10,256 bases of DNA from Fidelibacterota bacterium (GCA_024278395.1 JAJRTG010000106.1:1-10256), one strand, 5' to 3'. Counted from the stretch's first letter, positions 1 through 6,508 are shown. The notes: generated from the letters alone by a model not told the origin. Made by a program: numbers and translations.

Positions 1-1
1 G

Positions 2-397
2 CGGGGGGAACGCCTGCTCGAGAACACCACCAGGGCGTATATATTCCGCATCCCCGCCCGCAGATTGGAGACAGCGGAGCAAATGCTCGATCTACGGTTG
101 TCCGACCTGTCCCGCGCGGTGCGGGAGGCGTACCTGTCCCGCGCCCGGAGGCTGGAACTCTTCACGGAGAGGCTCCGCCTCGTCGATCCGAGGCTCCCCC
201 TCTCCCGGGGCTACTCCATCACCCGCCGCCGCTGGGAGAGGCAGGCCCTCCGCGCCGCGGCACTGGTCGGACCAGGGGACGAGATCGAGACCATCCTGCG
301 GGACGGAACGGTCGTCTCGCAGGTGAAGGAGGTGAAAGTTGAAGATCGACGAGGCGTTGAAGAAGCTCGAGGAGATCACCAAGCGCCTCGAGAATGA
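2..397 (+). CDS. xseA: Exodeoxyribonuclease VII large subunit, C-terminal part (5' truncated by window)
   Basis: The reading frame is open from the window edge and gives the last 131 residues of the large subunit of exonuclease VII, which degrades single-stranded DNA from both ends in mismatch and damage repair in the cytosol. The visible part has the Arg/Leu-rich long-helix region of the family (ERLLENTTRAYIF, then RLSDLSRAVREAYLSRARRL), followed by LSRGYSITRR, matching the conserved LxRGYSxT signature, and the closing beta segment with LRDGTVVSQV. The catalytic core lies upstream of the window. The gene runs 59 bases into xseB, so its last ~20 residues are read out of frame from the start of xseB and are probably a non-essential tail. 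The neighbouring xseB settles the assignment. Confidence 0.93.
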   Translation, partial: RGERLLENTTRAYIFRIPARRLETAEQMLDLRLSDLSRAVREAYLSRARRLELFTERLRLVDPRLPLSRGYSITRRRWERQALRAAALVGPGDEIETILRDGTVVSQVKEVKVEDRRGVEEARGDHQAPRE

Positions 398-557
398 GGA
401 GATCCCGCTCGAGGAGGCTCTCGAGCTCTTCGAACAGGGGATCACCCTCGCGGCGCAGATCAAGGAATCGCTTGATCAGGCGAAGCTCAAGGTGAAACAG
501 GTCCTCGAAACCGTGCAGGGGGTGTTCTCCGTCTCCGATTTTGACCTTTCCCAGTGA
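339..557 (+). CDS. xseB: Exodeoxyribonuclease VII small subunit
   Basis: A 72-residue acidic, helical protein of the usual XseB length. Several small subunits bind each large subunit and are needed for exonuclease VII activity. The sequence opens with KIDEALKKLEEITKRLENEE, continues IPLEEALELFEQGI and LDQAKLKVKQV, the hallmark pattern of the family (LExIVxxLE...LxLEEsLxxFExGi). The start is TTG at 339: an in-frame TGA at 333-335 rules out any earlier start, and AAGGAGGTGA at 326-335 gives a near-perfect ribosome binding site with a 6-base spacer to TTG. The gene begins inside xseA, so the two subunits are probably translationally coupled. The end of the gene carries the -35 box of the next transcription unit. 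Confidence 0.95.
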   Translation: MKIDEALKKLEEITKRLENEEIPLEEALELFEQGITLAAQIKESLDQAKLKVKQVLETVQGVFSVSDFDLSQ

Positions 558-568
558 ACCCCTATAAT
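541..568 (+). promoter_or_regulatory. Sigma-70-like promoter for the acyl-CoA synthetase pair
   Basis: TTGACC at 541-546 (five of six consensus -35 bases) and a perfect TATAAT at 563-568 are separated by 16 bases. The -35 box lies in the last codons of xseB and the -10 box is intergenic. Transcription would start near 575, about 34 bases before the TTG start at 609. This implies the synthetases can be expressed apart from xseAB. It is read from sequence only. Confidence 0.8.
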
Positions 569-577
569 GGTTGAATT

Positions 578-594
578 GTGAATTTCACCGTGAA
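578..594 (+). promoter_or_regulatory. Possible operator: alternating GTGAA/TTCAC half-sites
   Basis: The 5' leader between the predicted transcription start (~575) and the ribosome binding site holds GTGAA-T-TTCAC-C-GTGAA, that is two overlapping perfect 11-base palindromes (578-588 and 584-594). One-base loops make RNA hairpins unlikely, so a DNA-binding dimer is the better explanation. The position just after the start site suits repression. The regulator is unknown and short palindromes do arise by chance. Confidence 0.35.
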
Positions 595-608
595 GAAGGA
601 GAGGGTTA

Positions 609-2222
609 TTGGCCTATCTCACCATCCCGCGTTACTTCGCGCGCTCGGTTGAGCGCTTTCCCGACCGCCCGGCGGTGGGGAACACAAAAGACCATCCCGG
701 TGAGCCCGACAAAATCTCGTTCAAGGAGCTCGATCGGCTGTCGGCCCGCCTTGCCGTCGGCCTGGCGGAGCTGGGGATCGGGAAGGGGGACCGGGTGGCG
801 ATCATGTCCCGCCCGCGCATCAGGTTCGCCGCCGCCGTCCTCGGGATCCTCAGGCTCGGCGCGTGGATGGTCCCGCTCGACCCGACGCTCCCGAGGAATG
901 AGGCGGAGGCGCTGATCAATGAGGCGGGGGTGAAGGCCGTGTTCGCTCCCGCCGAGCTGTTCGACCGCCTACCGGAGACCGGCCCGCTCCTGATCGATTT
1001 TAACGATGGTGACGGCGGGAGACCGTTTTCATCCCTGCTCCGAGACGGAGAGCCGCCGGCGGTGGAGATCTCGGAGGACGATATCGCGGTGCTCGCTTAC
1101 ACATCCGGTACGACCGGAAACTCCAAGGGAGTGCTCCTGAGTCATAAGAACATCACCGCCGACATCGAGGCGTGCATCACCGTGATGCCGATCACCGAGC
1201 AGGACGTCTTTCTGACCATCGCCCCTTGGCACCACATCCTCGGGCTCACCACGGCCTTCTTCCTCACCCTCTACACCGGTGCGTTCACCCTGTACACCGA
1301 CGACTACCGCGCGATCGGGAAGCTCCTCAAGAAGTACGGGGTCACCGTGTTCACCGGGGTACCGAAGCTCTATCACGCGATGTACGAGAAGCTCATGGCC
1401 CAGGTCCGCCGTAGCCTCGCAGGTCGGTTCATGCTCCGGACCGCCCCGAGGCTGGTGGGCAAGAAGGTGAAGCAGGCCCTTACCGGTGGGAAGCTCCGCT
1501 TCTTCGTCTCCGGATCCGCACCCCTCGATCCAAAGGTGAGCATAGGCTTTCGCCGTCTCGGGATCGGGCTCCTGGAAGGGTACGGCCTCACCGAAACCTC
1601 CCCCGTCGTCTCCTTCTGCGATCCGTTCTCCCCGAAGGGTGGATCGGTCGGCCGGCCGCTCCCCGAGATCGAGGTCAAGCTGATAAACACCCGCCCGGAC
1701 GGGGTGGGAGAGCTCCTAGTGCGCGGCCCGACGGTGATGCAGGGCTACTACAAGAACGAGGCCGCCACCCGGGAGGCGATCGATTCGGACGGCTGGTTTC
1801 ACACCGGTGACCTGGCCTTGATCGACGAGGACGGGGAGATCTTCCTGAAGGGGCGGGCGAAGAACGTGATCGTCCTCGAGAGCGGGAAGAACGTGTATCC
1901 CGAGGAGATCGAGTGGGAGCTGTCGCGCATCCCGTACGTGGAGGAGGTACTGGTGCGCGGAGGGGTGCGGCAGGGGCAGGAGGTGGTGGAGGCGGTGATC
2001 TACCCGAACTGGGAGCGGCTGAAAGCGGACGGACATCTCGAGGACGCGCAGGATGTAATCTGGGAGGAGATCAAGCGCCGCCAGCAGCGCCTCGCCCCGC
2101 ACAAGCGGATCCGCAGAAAGAGCGACGTCGTCCTCGTCGATGAGCCGTTCCCCAAGACGAGTACCATGGACATCAAGCGCCACCTGTACAAAGGAGGTAA
2201 TGGTGTACCCAACGCTGAATGA
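609..2222 (+). CDS. AMP-dependent acyl-CoA synthetase (long-chain type), first of a tandem pair
   Basis: A 537-residue cytosolic member of the adenylate-forming (ANL) superfamily, expected to activate a carboxylic acid, probably a fatty acid, with ATP and then CoA. Motifs in order: the phosphate-binding loop TSGTTGNSKG at 165-174, the A5 motif GYGLTE at 324-329, GWFHTGD at 395-401 with the ribose-binding Asp 401, and the hinge motif KGRAKN at 414-419. The C-terminal A10 segment reads FPKTSTMDIKR; the position normally holding the catalytic Lys appears to be Asp 521, with Lys 523 two residues on. The TTG start at 609 has AAGGAG at 596-601 and a 7-base spacer. The 3' end overlaps the next gene, a clear paralogue. 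The class is secure; the chain length or nature of the acid cannot be deduced. Confidence 0.9.
   Translation: MAYLTIPRYFARSVERFPDRPAVGNTKDHPGEPDKISFKELDRLSARLAVGLAELGIGKGDRVAIMSRPRIRFAAAVLGILRLGAWMVPLDPTLPRNEAEALINEAGVKAVFAPAELFDRLPETGPLLIDFNDGDGGRPFSSLLRDGEPPAVEISEDDIAVLAYTSGTTGNSKGVLLSHKNITADIEACITVMPITEQDVFLTIAPWHHILGLTTAFFLTLYTGAFTLYTDDYRAIGKLLKKYGVTVFTGVPKLYHAMYEKLMAQVRRSLAGRFMLRTAPRLVGKKVKQALTGGKLRFFVSGSAPLDPKVSIGFRRLGIGLLEGYGLTETSPVVSFCDPFSPKGGSVGRPLPEIEVKLINTRPDGVGELLVRGPTVMQGYYKNEAATREAIDSDGWFHTGDLALIDEDGEIFLKGRAKNVIVLESGKNVYPEEIEWELSRIPYVEEVLVRGGVRQGQEVVEAVIYPNWERLKADGHLEDAQDVIWEEIKRRQQRLAPHKRIRRKSDVVLVDEPFPKTSTMDIKRHLYKGGNGVPNAE
1851..1921 (+). repeat. 71-base block nearly identical to 3484-3554 (copy 1)
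   Basis: Bases 1851-1921 match 3484-3554 with only two mismatches. The block encodes the hinge motif GRAKNVIVLE and the following NVYPEEIEWEL in both synthetases. Flanking bases on both sides diverge abruptly. Either gene conversion between the tandem copies or strong shared codon preference could explain it. Confidence 0.75.
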
Positions 2223-3846
2223 ACTCTTCGAGAAGGCGGTGCGCGAGCACCGCGATCGGATAGCGCTCCGCATGCCGATCCCCAAAGAGCGTAAGCGAGG
2301 GGGAGGAACCAGACTGGTGCTTAACGAAATATCCTACTCCCGGTTGGGGGAGATGGTCGGGCGGTTCGCCACAGCGCTCAAGGAAGTCGGGGTGGAGAAG
2401 GGGGATAAGGTCGCCCTGATCTCCAAGCCGCGGGCGGCGTGGGTGACCGCCTTCTTCGCGATCCTGCGGGTCGGGGGGACTGTCCTTCCCCTCGATCCCG
2501 ACCTGCAAAAAGGGGAGATCCAACGGATCCTCACCGAGGCTGAGGTGAAGGGAGCCGTGATCTCCGGGTTAAAGCTCGAGGACCTCAACGAGATCAAGAA
2601 GGAGGCGCTCCCGGGGCTGTTCCTCGTCTCGATGGACCGGCCACAGGATGAGGAAGCCCTGTTCCTCGACGCTCTCCTCCTCGGGAAGAAGCCCGCCCCT
2701 TCCGCAGAGGTCTCTCCCGACGACATGGCGATTCTGATGTACACCTCGGGAACGACCGGGAACGCGAAGGGGGCGATGCTCCTCCACCGCAACATCTCCT
2801 CCAACGCCCTCACCGCCCTCAAGGTCGTCGACCTGTCCGCCAAGGATAACTTCCTCACGATCGTGCCTTGGTATCACATCTACGGGCTCACGGTCACCTT
2901 GATAACTCCGATCATCGCCGGTGCGACGACGACCTACGCCCCGGTCGACCGCAACCTCGCCCTGGTGATGAAGAGGGCTCATCCGACGATCATCCTCGGG
3001 GTGCCTAAGCTGTACCATGTCCTGTACGCGCGGATCATGGACTCGATCGAAAAGAGCCCTGTCAAGCGCGCGATCTACCGCCTCTCCCCCACCCTGATGG
3101 GGAACCTCGTCAAGCGAAAGCTGTTCGGCAAGGACTTCCGGTTCTTCACCTCCGGCGGGGCGCCGCTCAGCCCCGAGGTGGCGCAGGGGTTCAGGAGGAT
3201 GGGGATCGGGATCATGGAAGGGTACGGGCTTACCGAGACGGCGCCCGTTCTCACGATGAGCGACAAGTTCGCCTCCGAGCCCGGGATGAAGCCGTTCCCC
3301 GGGGTGGAGGTACGAATCCACAACCCAGATGCCTCCGGGGTGGGGGAGATCATCGCCCGCGGGCCGAACATCATGGCCGGCTACTACAAGAATACGGAAG
3401 CGACCGCTGAGGTGATCGATCCGGACGGCTGGTTCCACACCGGCGATCTCGGCCGCATGGAGGGGGACCGGGTGATCATCTCCGGGCGGGCGAAGAACGT
3501 GATCGTCCTCGAGACCGGGAAGAACGTGTACCCCGAGGAGATCGAGTGGGAGCTCCTCACCATCCCGGAGATCGAGGAGATCATGGTCTACGAGGACGAG
3601 CGCCAGGGGGCGCCAGTGGTGGCGGCGAGGGTCTACCCAAACTGGAGTGTCCTCAAGGAAGAGGGGATCACCGATCCGGAGAAGGCCCTCGATCTCATCT
3701 GGGAGCGGATAAGGGAGAAGAGCGAGAACCTCGCCGTGTTCAAGCGGATCAAGTACAAGGACCTGGTCTCCCTGGTCGACGAGCCGTTTGAGAAGAGCGT
3801 CAAGCTCGACATCAAGCGCTATGTGTACCAGAAGAAATCCGACTAG
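2203..3846 (+). CDS. AMP-dependent acyl-CoA synthetase (long-chain type), second of a tandem pair
   Basis: A 547-residue paralogue of the preceding gene and a member of the same adenylate-forming family, so also expected to make acyl-AMP and then acyl-CoA in the cytosol. Motifs: TSGTTGNAKG at 181-190, GYGLTE at 340-345, GWFHTGD at 409-415, SGRAKN at 427-432. The A10 segment reads FEKSVKLDIKR and again has Asp (536) at the usual catalytic Lys position. The start is GTG 2203, five bases after AGGAGG at 2192-2197; ATG 2200 is possible but only two bases from it. A longer form from 2140 would have no ribosome binding site. The gene starts 20 bases before its neighbour ends, pointing to coupled translation and perhaps paired or heteromeric function (inference). 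Its stop shares CTAG with the convergent acylphosphatase. Confidence 0.9.
   Translation: MYPTLNELFEKAVREHRDRIALRMPIPKERKRGGGTRLVLNEISYSRLGEMVGRFATALKEVGVEKGDKVALISKPRAAWVTAFFAILRVGGTVLPLDPDLQKGEIQRILTEAEVKGAVISGLKLEDLNEIKKEALPGLFLVSMDRPQDEEALFLDALLLGKKPAPSAEVSPDDMAILMYTSGTTGNAKGAMLLHRNISSNALTALKVVDLSAKDNFLTIVPWYHIYGLTVTLITPIIAGATTTYAPVDRNLALVMKRAHPTIILGVPKLYHVLYARIMDSIEKSPVKRAIYRLSPTLMGNLVKRKLFGKDFRFFTSGGAPLSPEVAQGFRRMGIGIMEGYGLTETAPVLTMSDKFASEPGMKPFPGVEVRIHNPDASGVGEIIARGPNIMAGYYKNTEATAEVIDPDGWFHTGDLGRMEGDRVIISGRAKNVIVLETGKNVYPEEIEWELLTIPEIEEIMVYEDERQGAPVVAARVYPNWSVLKEEGITDPEKALDLIWERIREKSENLAVFKRIKYKDLVSLVDEPFEKSVKLDIKRYVYQKKSD
3484..3554 (+). repeat. 71-base block nearly identical to 1851-1921 (copy 2)
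   Basis: Second copy of the direct repeat, 1633 bases downstream of the first and in the matching place of the paralogous gene. The two differences change one codon from Ser to Thr and one Tyr codon silently. Confidence 0.75.
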
Positions 3847-4115
3847 CCCCTGATATAAAACCCCTCCTCCCCCTGGGGCTCAGACCATTCCACCTCGAGG
3901 GCGTCCACCCGCGCCCCCGGTGGACCGACGCGCAGGAACGAGATCAACTCGCGCAGGTCGCCCTCCTCCCCCTCGGCGGCGAACTCCACCCTCCCGTCGG
4001 GGAGGTTCCTCACCCATCCGGACAGCCCGAGGGCACGAGCCCGGTCGCGGGTGGTGGCGCGGAAGAAGACCCCCTGCACCCGTCCCGATACGGTTCCGTG
4101 GATTCGCTTTCTCAT
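3843..4115 (-). CDS. acyP: Acylphosphatase
   Basis: A 90-residue protein of typical acylphosphatase length and fold pattern, hydrolysing acyl phosphates such as carbamoyl or acetyl phosphate in the cytosol. The signature GRVQGVFFR at 11-19 supplies the phosphate-binding loop and catalytic Arg 19; GWVRNLPDGRVE at 33-44 supplies the catalytic Asn 37. The C-terminal FYIRG matches the usual closing strand. The ATG at 4115 is preceded on its strand by a purine-rich stretch (AGAGGAAA) serving as a weak ribosome binding site. The gene is convergent with the acyl-CoA synthetases and their stop codons overlap in the palindrome CTAG at 3843-3846. A link to acyl metabolism next door is tempting but unproven. 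Confidence 0.95.
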   Translation of the reverse strand: MRKRIHGTVSGRVQGVFFRATTRDRARALGLSGWVRNLPDGRVEFAAEGEEGDLRELISFLRVGPPGARVDALEVEWSEPQGEEGFYIRG

Positions 4116-4133
4116 ATTTTCCTCTCTTTCCTC

Positions 4134-4162
4134 TTGCCAAGCGCTGCTTATTGTAGTATAGT
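4134..4162 (+). promoter_or_regulatory. Sigma-70-like promoter of the ribbon-helix-helix gene
   Basis: TTGCCA at 4134-4139 and TATAGT at 4157-4162 are separated by 17 bases, the optimal spacing. Transcription would start near 4169, about 20 bases before the ATG at 4190. The region also separates this gene from the divergent acylphosphatase. Confidence 0.7.
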
Positions 4163-4169
4163 AAATAAG
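4147..4169 (+). promoter_or_regulatory. Operator-like inverted repeat over the -10 box
   Basis: CTTATT at 4147-4152 and AATAAG at 4164-4169 form a perfect 6-base inverted repeat with an 11-base centre that contains the -10 box. Half-site centres are 17 bases apart. The gene behind it encodes a ribbon-helix-helix protein, a class that often represses its own promoter, so autoregulation is a reasonable inference. Confidence 0.45.
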
Positions 4170-4189
4170 TGTGAAAGGAGGTGAACAAT

Positions 4190-4363
4190 ATGGTCAACAG
4201 GGTTAATACCTTATCAATCTACATTCCCAAGAACAAGATGGACAAAAACCCGGTTGAACGTCTCACCAAGCTCGCAAAACAGAAGGAACGCTCGATCAAC
4301 TACCTCGTCGTCGAGGCGATCATCCAATACCTCGACCGTGAGGAAAGGAAGAGCAGGAAGTAA
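4190..4363 (+). CDS. Small ribbon-helix-helix (CopG/Arc-like) protein
   Basis: A 57-residue basic protein with the layout of ribbon-helix-helix DNA-binding proteins: a short strand at 7-13 (TLSIYIP), helix A around 21-32 (PVERLTKLAKQK), the turn ERSINYLV, and helix B around 37-50 (EAIIQYLDREE). Such proteins bind DNA as dimers through the paired strands and act as repressors or antitoxins. The ATG at 4190 is chosen because AGGAGG at 4177-4182 lies seven bases before it; the GTG at 4181 falls within that site. No toxin gene is adjacent, so it looks like an orphan regulator. Base composition is lower in G+C than its neighbours (56 of 120 bases over 4201-4320 by hand count), which may signal transfer. 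Its stop is one base from the convergent gene. Confidence 0.8.
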   Translation: MVNRVNTLSIYIPKNKMDKNPVERLTKLAKQKERSINYLVVEAIIQYLDREERKSRK

Positions 4364-4364
4364 C

Positions 4365-5108
4365 CTACTCCTCCTTATCGCGGTAAGAAAGAACGTAGTT
4401 CAAGAAGAAGGCCAGCAACACCCCGACGAACCCTCCGAGCACTGCAGCGACGGCGATGTTAAGTGTGCGGTGCGGTCCGATGAGGGAAACAGTGGGGTTC
4501 TCTATTGTTTCGATGGTAAGAAGTTCCGCCGGGTCCGTCTTCCGCAGGCTCTCCATCTGTACATCCACCTGAACGAGCTGAAGAGCGAGGGCCCCAACCC
4601 GGTCGGCAAGCGCCGCGGTCAGTTCGGGAGAGGAGGAAGCCTCCATCTGCGAGTAGAGGAGGTCCTTCTCCCGTGAAAGCTGCTCCCTTTTTCTCTCGGC
4701 GAGTTTGAGCGCCAGATCCATCCTCCCCTTGAGATCCTCGATGGCCTTCTCCTGCACGAGCGGCGTAAGGCGCGAAAGCGCCTCTTGCATCTCCTTCGGG
4801 GACACCACCCCAGCGAGGGTCAGGGTGATGTCGTTCCCTTTGACCTTGGCCGTCAAGGAGAGCCCGTTCCCCGGTTCGATCCTCTGCAGCGAAGCGACGA
4901 GTCCTTGTGTGTTCGAACTCGGAATCCCCAACTCAGCCCCCAGCTCCTCGATCCTGTAGGCCACCGTCCCGGAGTAGCGGTCGGGTTGGGTGAAGCTGAC
5001 CACGGCGGCGACAGCGACGGCGATCACAAGGACCCCGAGGATGACCCACTTCCATCTCCACATCACACGCAAGTAATCGATCAGTTCGACCTCGTAGTCT
5101 TCCGTCAT
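4365..5108 (-). CDS. Wzz-like polysaccharide chain-length/co-polymerase membrane protein
   Basis: A 247-residue inner-membrane protein with the Wzz topology: a short cytosolic N-terminus with the typical IDYLRVMWRWKW motif, a first membrane segment at about 21-39, a periplasmic region with a coiled-coil stretch (LKLAERKREQLSREKDLLY), and a second membrane segment at about 216-240 preceded by a Pro-containing motif (ENPTVSLIGPHR). Family members set the length of, or assist export of, surface polysaccharides. No tyrosine kinase domain is fused and no glycosyltransferase or polymerase gene is in view. The ATG at 5108 has AAGGAG at 5114-5119 with a 5-base spacer and overlaps the rarA stop as ATGA, so it is the end of a two-gene operon. 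The longer open frame to 5219 lies inside rarA and is not needed. Confidence 0.85.
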   Translation of the reverse strand: MTEDYEVELIDYLRVMWRWKWVILGVLVIAVAVAAVVSFTQPDRYSGTVAYRIEELGAELGIPSSNTQGLVASLQRIEPGNGLSLTAKVKGNDITLTLAGVVSPKEMQEALSRLTPLVQEKAIEDLKGRMDLALKLAERKREQLSREKDLLYSQMEASSSPELTAALADRVGALALQLVQVDVQMESLRKTDPAELLTIETIENPTVSLIGPHRTLNIAVAAVLGGFVGVLLAFFLNYVLSYRDKEE

Positions 5109-6412
5109 TTCTTCTCCTTGATCCGTTTTATCTCCTTCAACCGTCTCACGATCATCTCTTCCGCCCCCCGGCCGGTCGGCCGGTAGTAACGCCTCCCGGC
5201 AAGGGCCGGAGGGAGACATTCCATCGGGGCGACCCCATTGGGAAAGTCATGGGCGTACTTGTACCCGTCCCCATAGCCGATCCCCTGCATCAGCCGCGTC
5301 GGGGCGTTCCGCAGATGGAGGGGGACCGGCTCGTTAGGCCGCTCCTTGACGTCGCGCCTCGCCTCGTTCATACCGACGTAGAGCGCGTTGCTCTTCGGGG
5401 CGCAGGCGAGATACACCGCCGCTTGCGCGAGGGCGAGGTCGCACTCCGGCAACCCGACGCGGTCCACAGTTTCGGAAGCGGCGACCGCGATTTCAAGCCC
5501 CTGCGGATCGGCGAGCCCGATATCCTCGGAGGCGATTCGGATCAGCCGCCGCGCGATGAACCGGGGGTCCTCTCCCCCCTCGAGCATGCGGGCGAGCCAG
5601 TACAACGCGGCGTCGGGGTCGGAGTTGCGGATCGACTTGTGAAACGCGGAGATCAGGTTGTAGTGCTCCTCCCCGGACCGATCGTAGCGGAGGGCCTTCT
5701 GCTGCAGCGCCCGCTCGACCGCCGTAATTCCGATCTTCACATCGGTCGCGATCGCCGCTGCGGTCTCCAGGGCGGTGAGGGCGCGGCGCGCGTCCCCGTC
5801 CGAGAACGCGATGAGCATCTCCTCCGCCTGAGGGTCGAGTGTGTACCTCCCGGCGAGACCGCGCGGATCGACCAGGGCCCGGCGGATGACGCGGCGCAGA
5901 TCCTCCCCGGAGAGGGGATGGAACAGGAAGAGCTGGCAGCGGGACAGGAGCGCGGAGGTGAGGGAGAACGACGGGTTCTCGGTCGTCGCCCCGATGAACA
6001 GGACGCTCCCCTCCTCAAGGTAGGAGAGCAGCACGTCCTGCTGGGCGCGGTTGAACCGGTGGACCTCGTCGAGGAAGAGGAGGTCTCGCTTCCCCTCGAG
6101 CTCGAACCGGCGGCGCGATCCCTCGAGGACCGCCCGCACCTCCCTCACCCCGGACAGGGCGGCGGAAAGGTGCACGAACCGGGCGCCGGAGCGGGCGGCG
6201 ATGATCCGCCCTACGGTTGTTTTTCCCGTTCCGGGAGGTCCCCAAAAGAGGAGGGCGCGGTAGCTCCCCCGCTCGATCAAGACCCGCAGGGCGCCGTGCT
6301 CCCCGAGGATCTCCTCCTGACCGATCACCTCGTCGAGGTCACGCGGACGGAGCCGCTCGGCCAGGGGGATGCCCCTCTCATCCGAAAACAGGGATTCCTC
6401 CATCTCTTTCAC
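5105..6412 (-). CDS. rarA: Replication-associated recombination protein A (RarA/MgsA, AAA+ ATPase)
   Basis: A 435-residue cytosolic AAA+ ATPase of the RarA/MgsA/WRNIP1 family, which acts at stalled replication forks and is related to clamp-loader and RuvB ATPases. Seen: N-terminal PLAERLRPRDLDEVIGQ, Walker A GPPGTGKTT at 58-66, Walker B LLFLDEVHRFN with Asp 115 and Glu 116, sensor 1 GATTENPSF at 141-149, arginine finger SALLSRC with Arg 158, sensor 2 GDARRAL near 206-212. The C-terminal half has the family signatures DPDAALYWLARML, ASEDIGLADP, and YKYAHDFPNG near the end. Length is normal. The frame opens with GTG at 6412, but ATG at 6403 (MEESLFSDE) fits the usual N-terminus better; neither has a strong ribosome binding site. 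It is co-transcribed with the Wzz-like gene. Confidence 0.95.
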   Translation of the reverse strand: MKEMEESLFSDERGIPLAERLRPRDLDEVIGQEEILGEHGALRVLIERGSYRALLFWGPPGTGKTTVGRIIAARSGARFVHLSAALSGVREVRAVLEGSRRRFELEGKRDLLFLDEVHRFNRAQQDVLLSYLEEGSVLFIGATTENPSFSLTSALLSRCQLFLFHPLSGEDLRRVIRRALVDPRGLAGRYTLDPQAEEMLIAFSDGDARRALTALETAAAIATDVKIGITAVERALQQKALRYDRSGEEHYNLISAFHKSIRNSDPDAALYWLARMLEGGEDPRFIARRLIRIASEDIGLADPQGLEIAVAASETVDRVGLPECDLALAQAAVYLACAPKSNALYVGMNEARRDVKERPNEPVPLHLRNAPTRLMQGIGYGDGYKYAHDFPNGVAPMECLPPALAGRRYYRPTGRGAEEMIVRRLKEIKRIKEKK

Positions 6413-6418
6413 CGTCGT

Positions 6419-6448
6419 TATCTAACGGGATAAAGCCCGGAAAAACAA
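6419..6448 (-). promoter_or_regulatory. Candidate promoter for rarA
   Basis: On the minus strand, TTGTTT (6448-6443) and TAGATA (6424-6419) are 18 bases apart. Transcription would begin near 6412, favouring ATG 6403 as the translation start with a very short leader. The -10 box sits in the palindrome GTTATCTAAC at 6417-6426. The match to consensus is only moderate. Confidence 0.4.
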
Positions 6449-6472
6449 GTTCGCGGAGGCGCATTCGCTGAT

Positions 6473-6478
6473 TATAAT
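6473..6478 (+). promoter_or_regulatory. Promoter -10 box for the metallopeptidase-oxidoreductase operon
   Basis: A perfect TATAAT at 6473-6478 lies 30 bases before the ATG at 6509. The -35 region 17 bases upstream (TTCGCG at 6450-6455) is a poor match. A TG pair at 6469-6470 is one base off the position of an extended -10 element. Start of transcription would be near 6485. This box and the rarA promoter share the 96-base divergent intergenic region. Confidence 0.65.
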
Positions 6479-6508
6479 AGCCTTATACACAAGGGGCAGA
6501 GGGTCGGA

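Noticed and set aside
2140..2202. N-terminal extension of the second acyl-CoA synthetase
   Set aside because: The extension is the out-of-frame reading of the first synthetase, with no ribosome binding site; AGGAGG at 2192-2197 supports GTG 2203.
2569..3438. 289-residue open frame on the - strand opposite the second synthetase
   Set aside because: Antisense shadow, low complexity, His/Asp/Arg-rich, no recognisable motif, no ribosome binding site noted.
4181..4189. GTG start three codons upstream for the ribbon-helix-helix protein
   Set aside because: This GTG overlaps the AGGAGG ribosome binding site, which is ideally spaced for ATG 4190.
5109..5219. N-terminal extension of the Wzz-like protein
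   Set aside because: It lies inside rarA, is charged and unlike Wzz; ATG 5108 has a good ribosome binding site and the family's N-terminal motif follows directly.
5249..6433. 394-residue open frame on the + strand opposite rarA
   Set aside because: It lies wholly antisense to a gene with every RarA motif; its sequence is Arg/Pro/Gly/Glu-rich without domain motifs, a usual result of G+C-rich codon structure.
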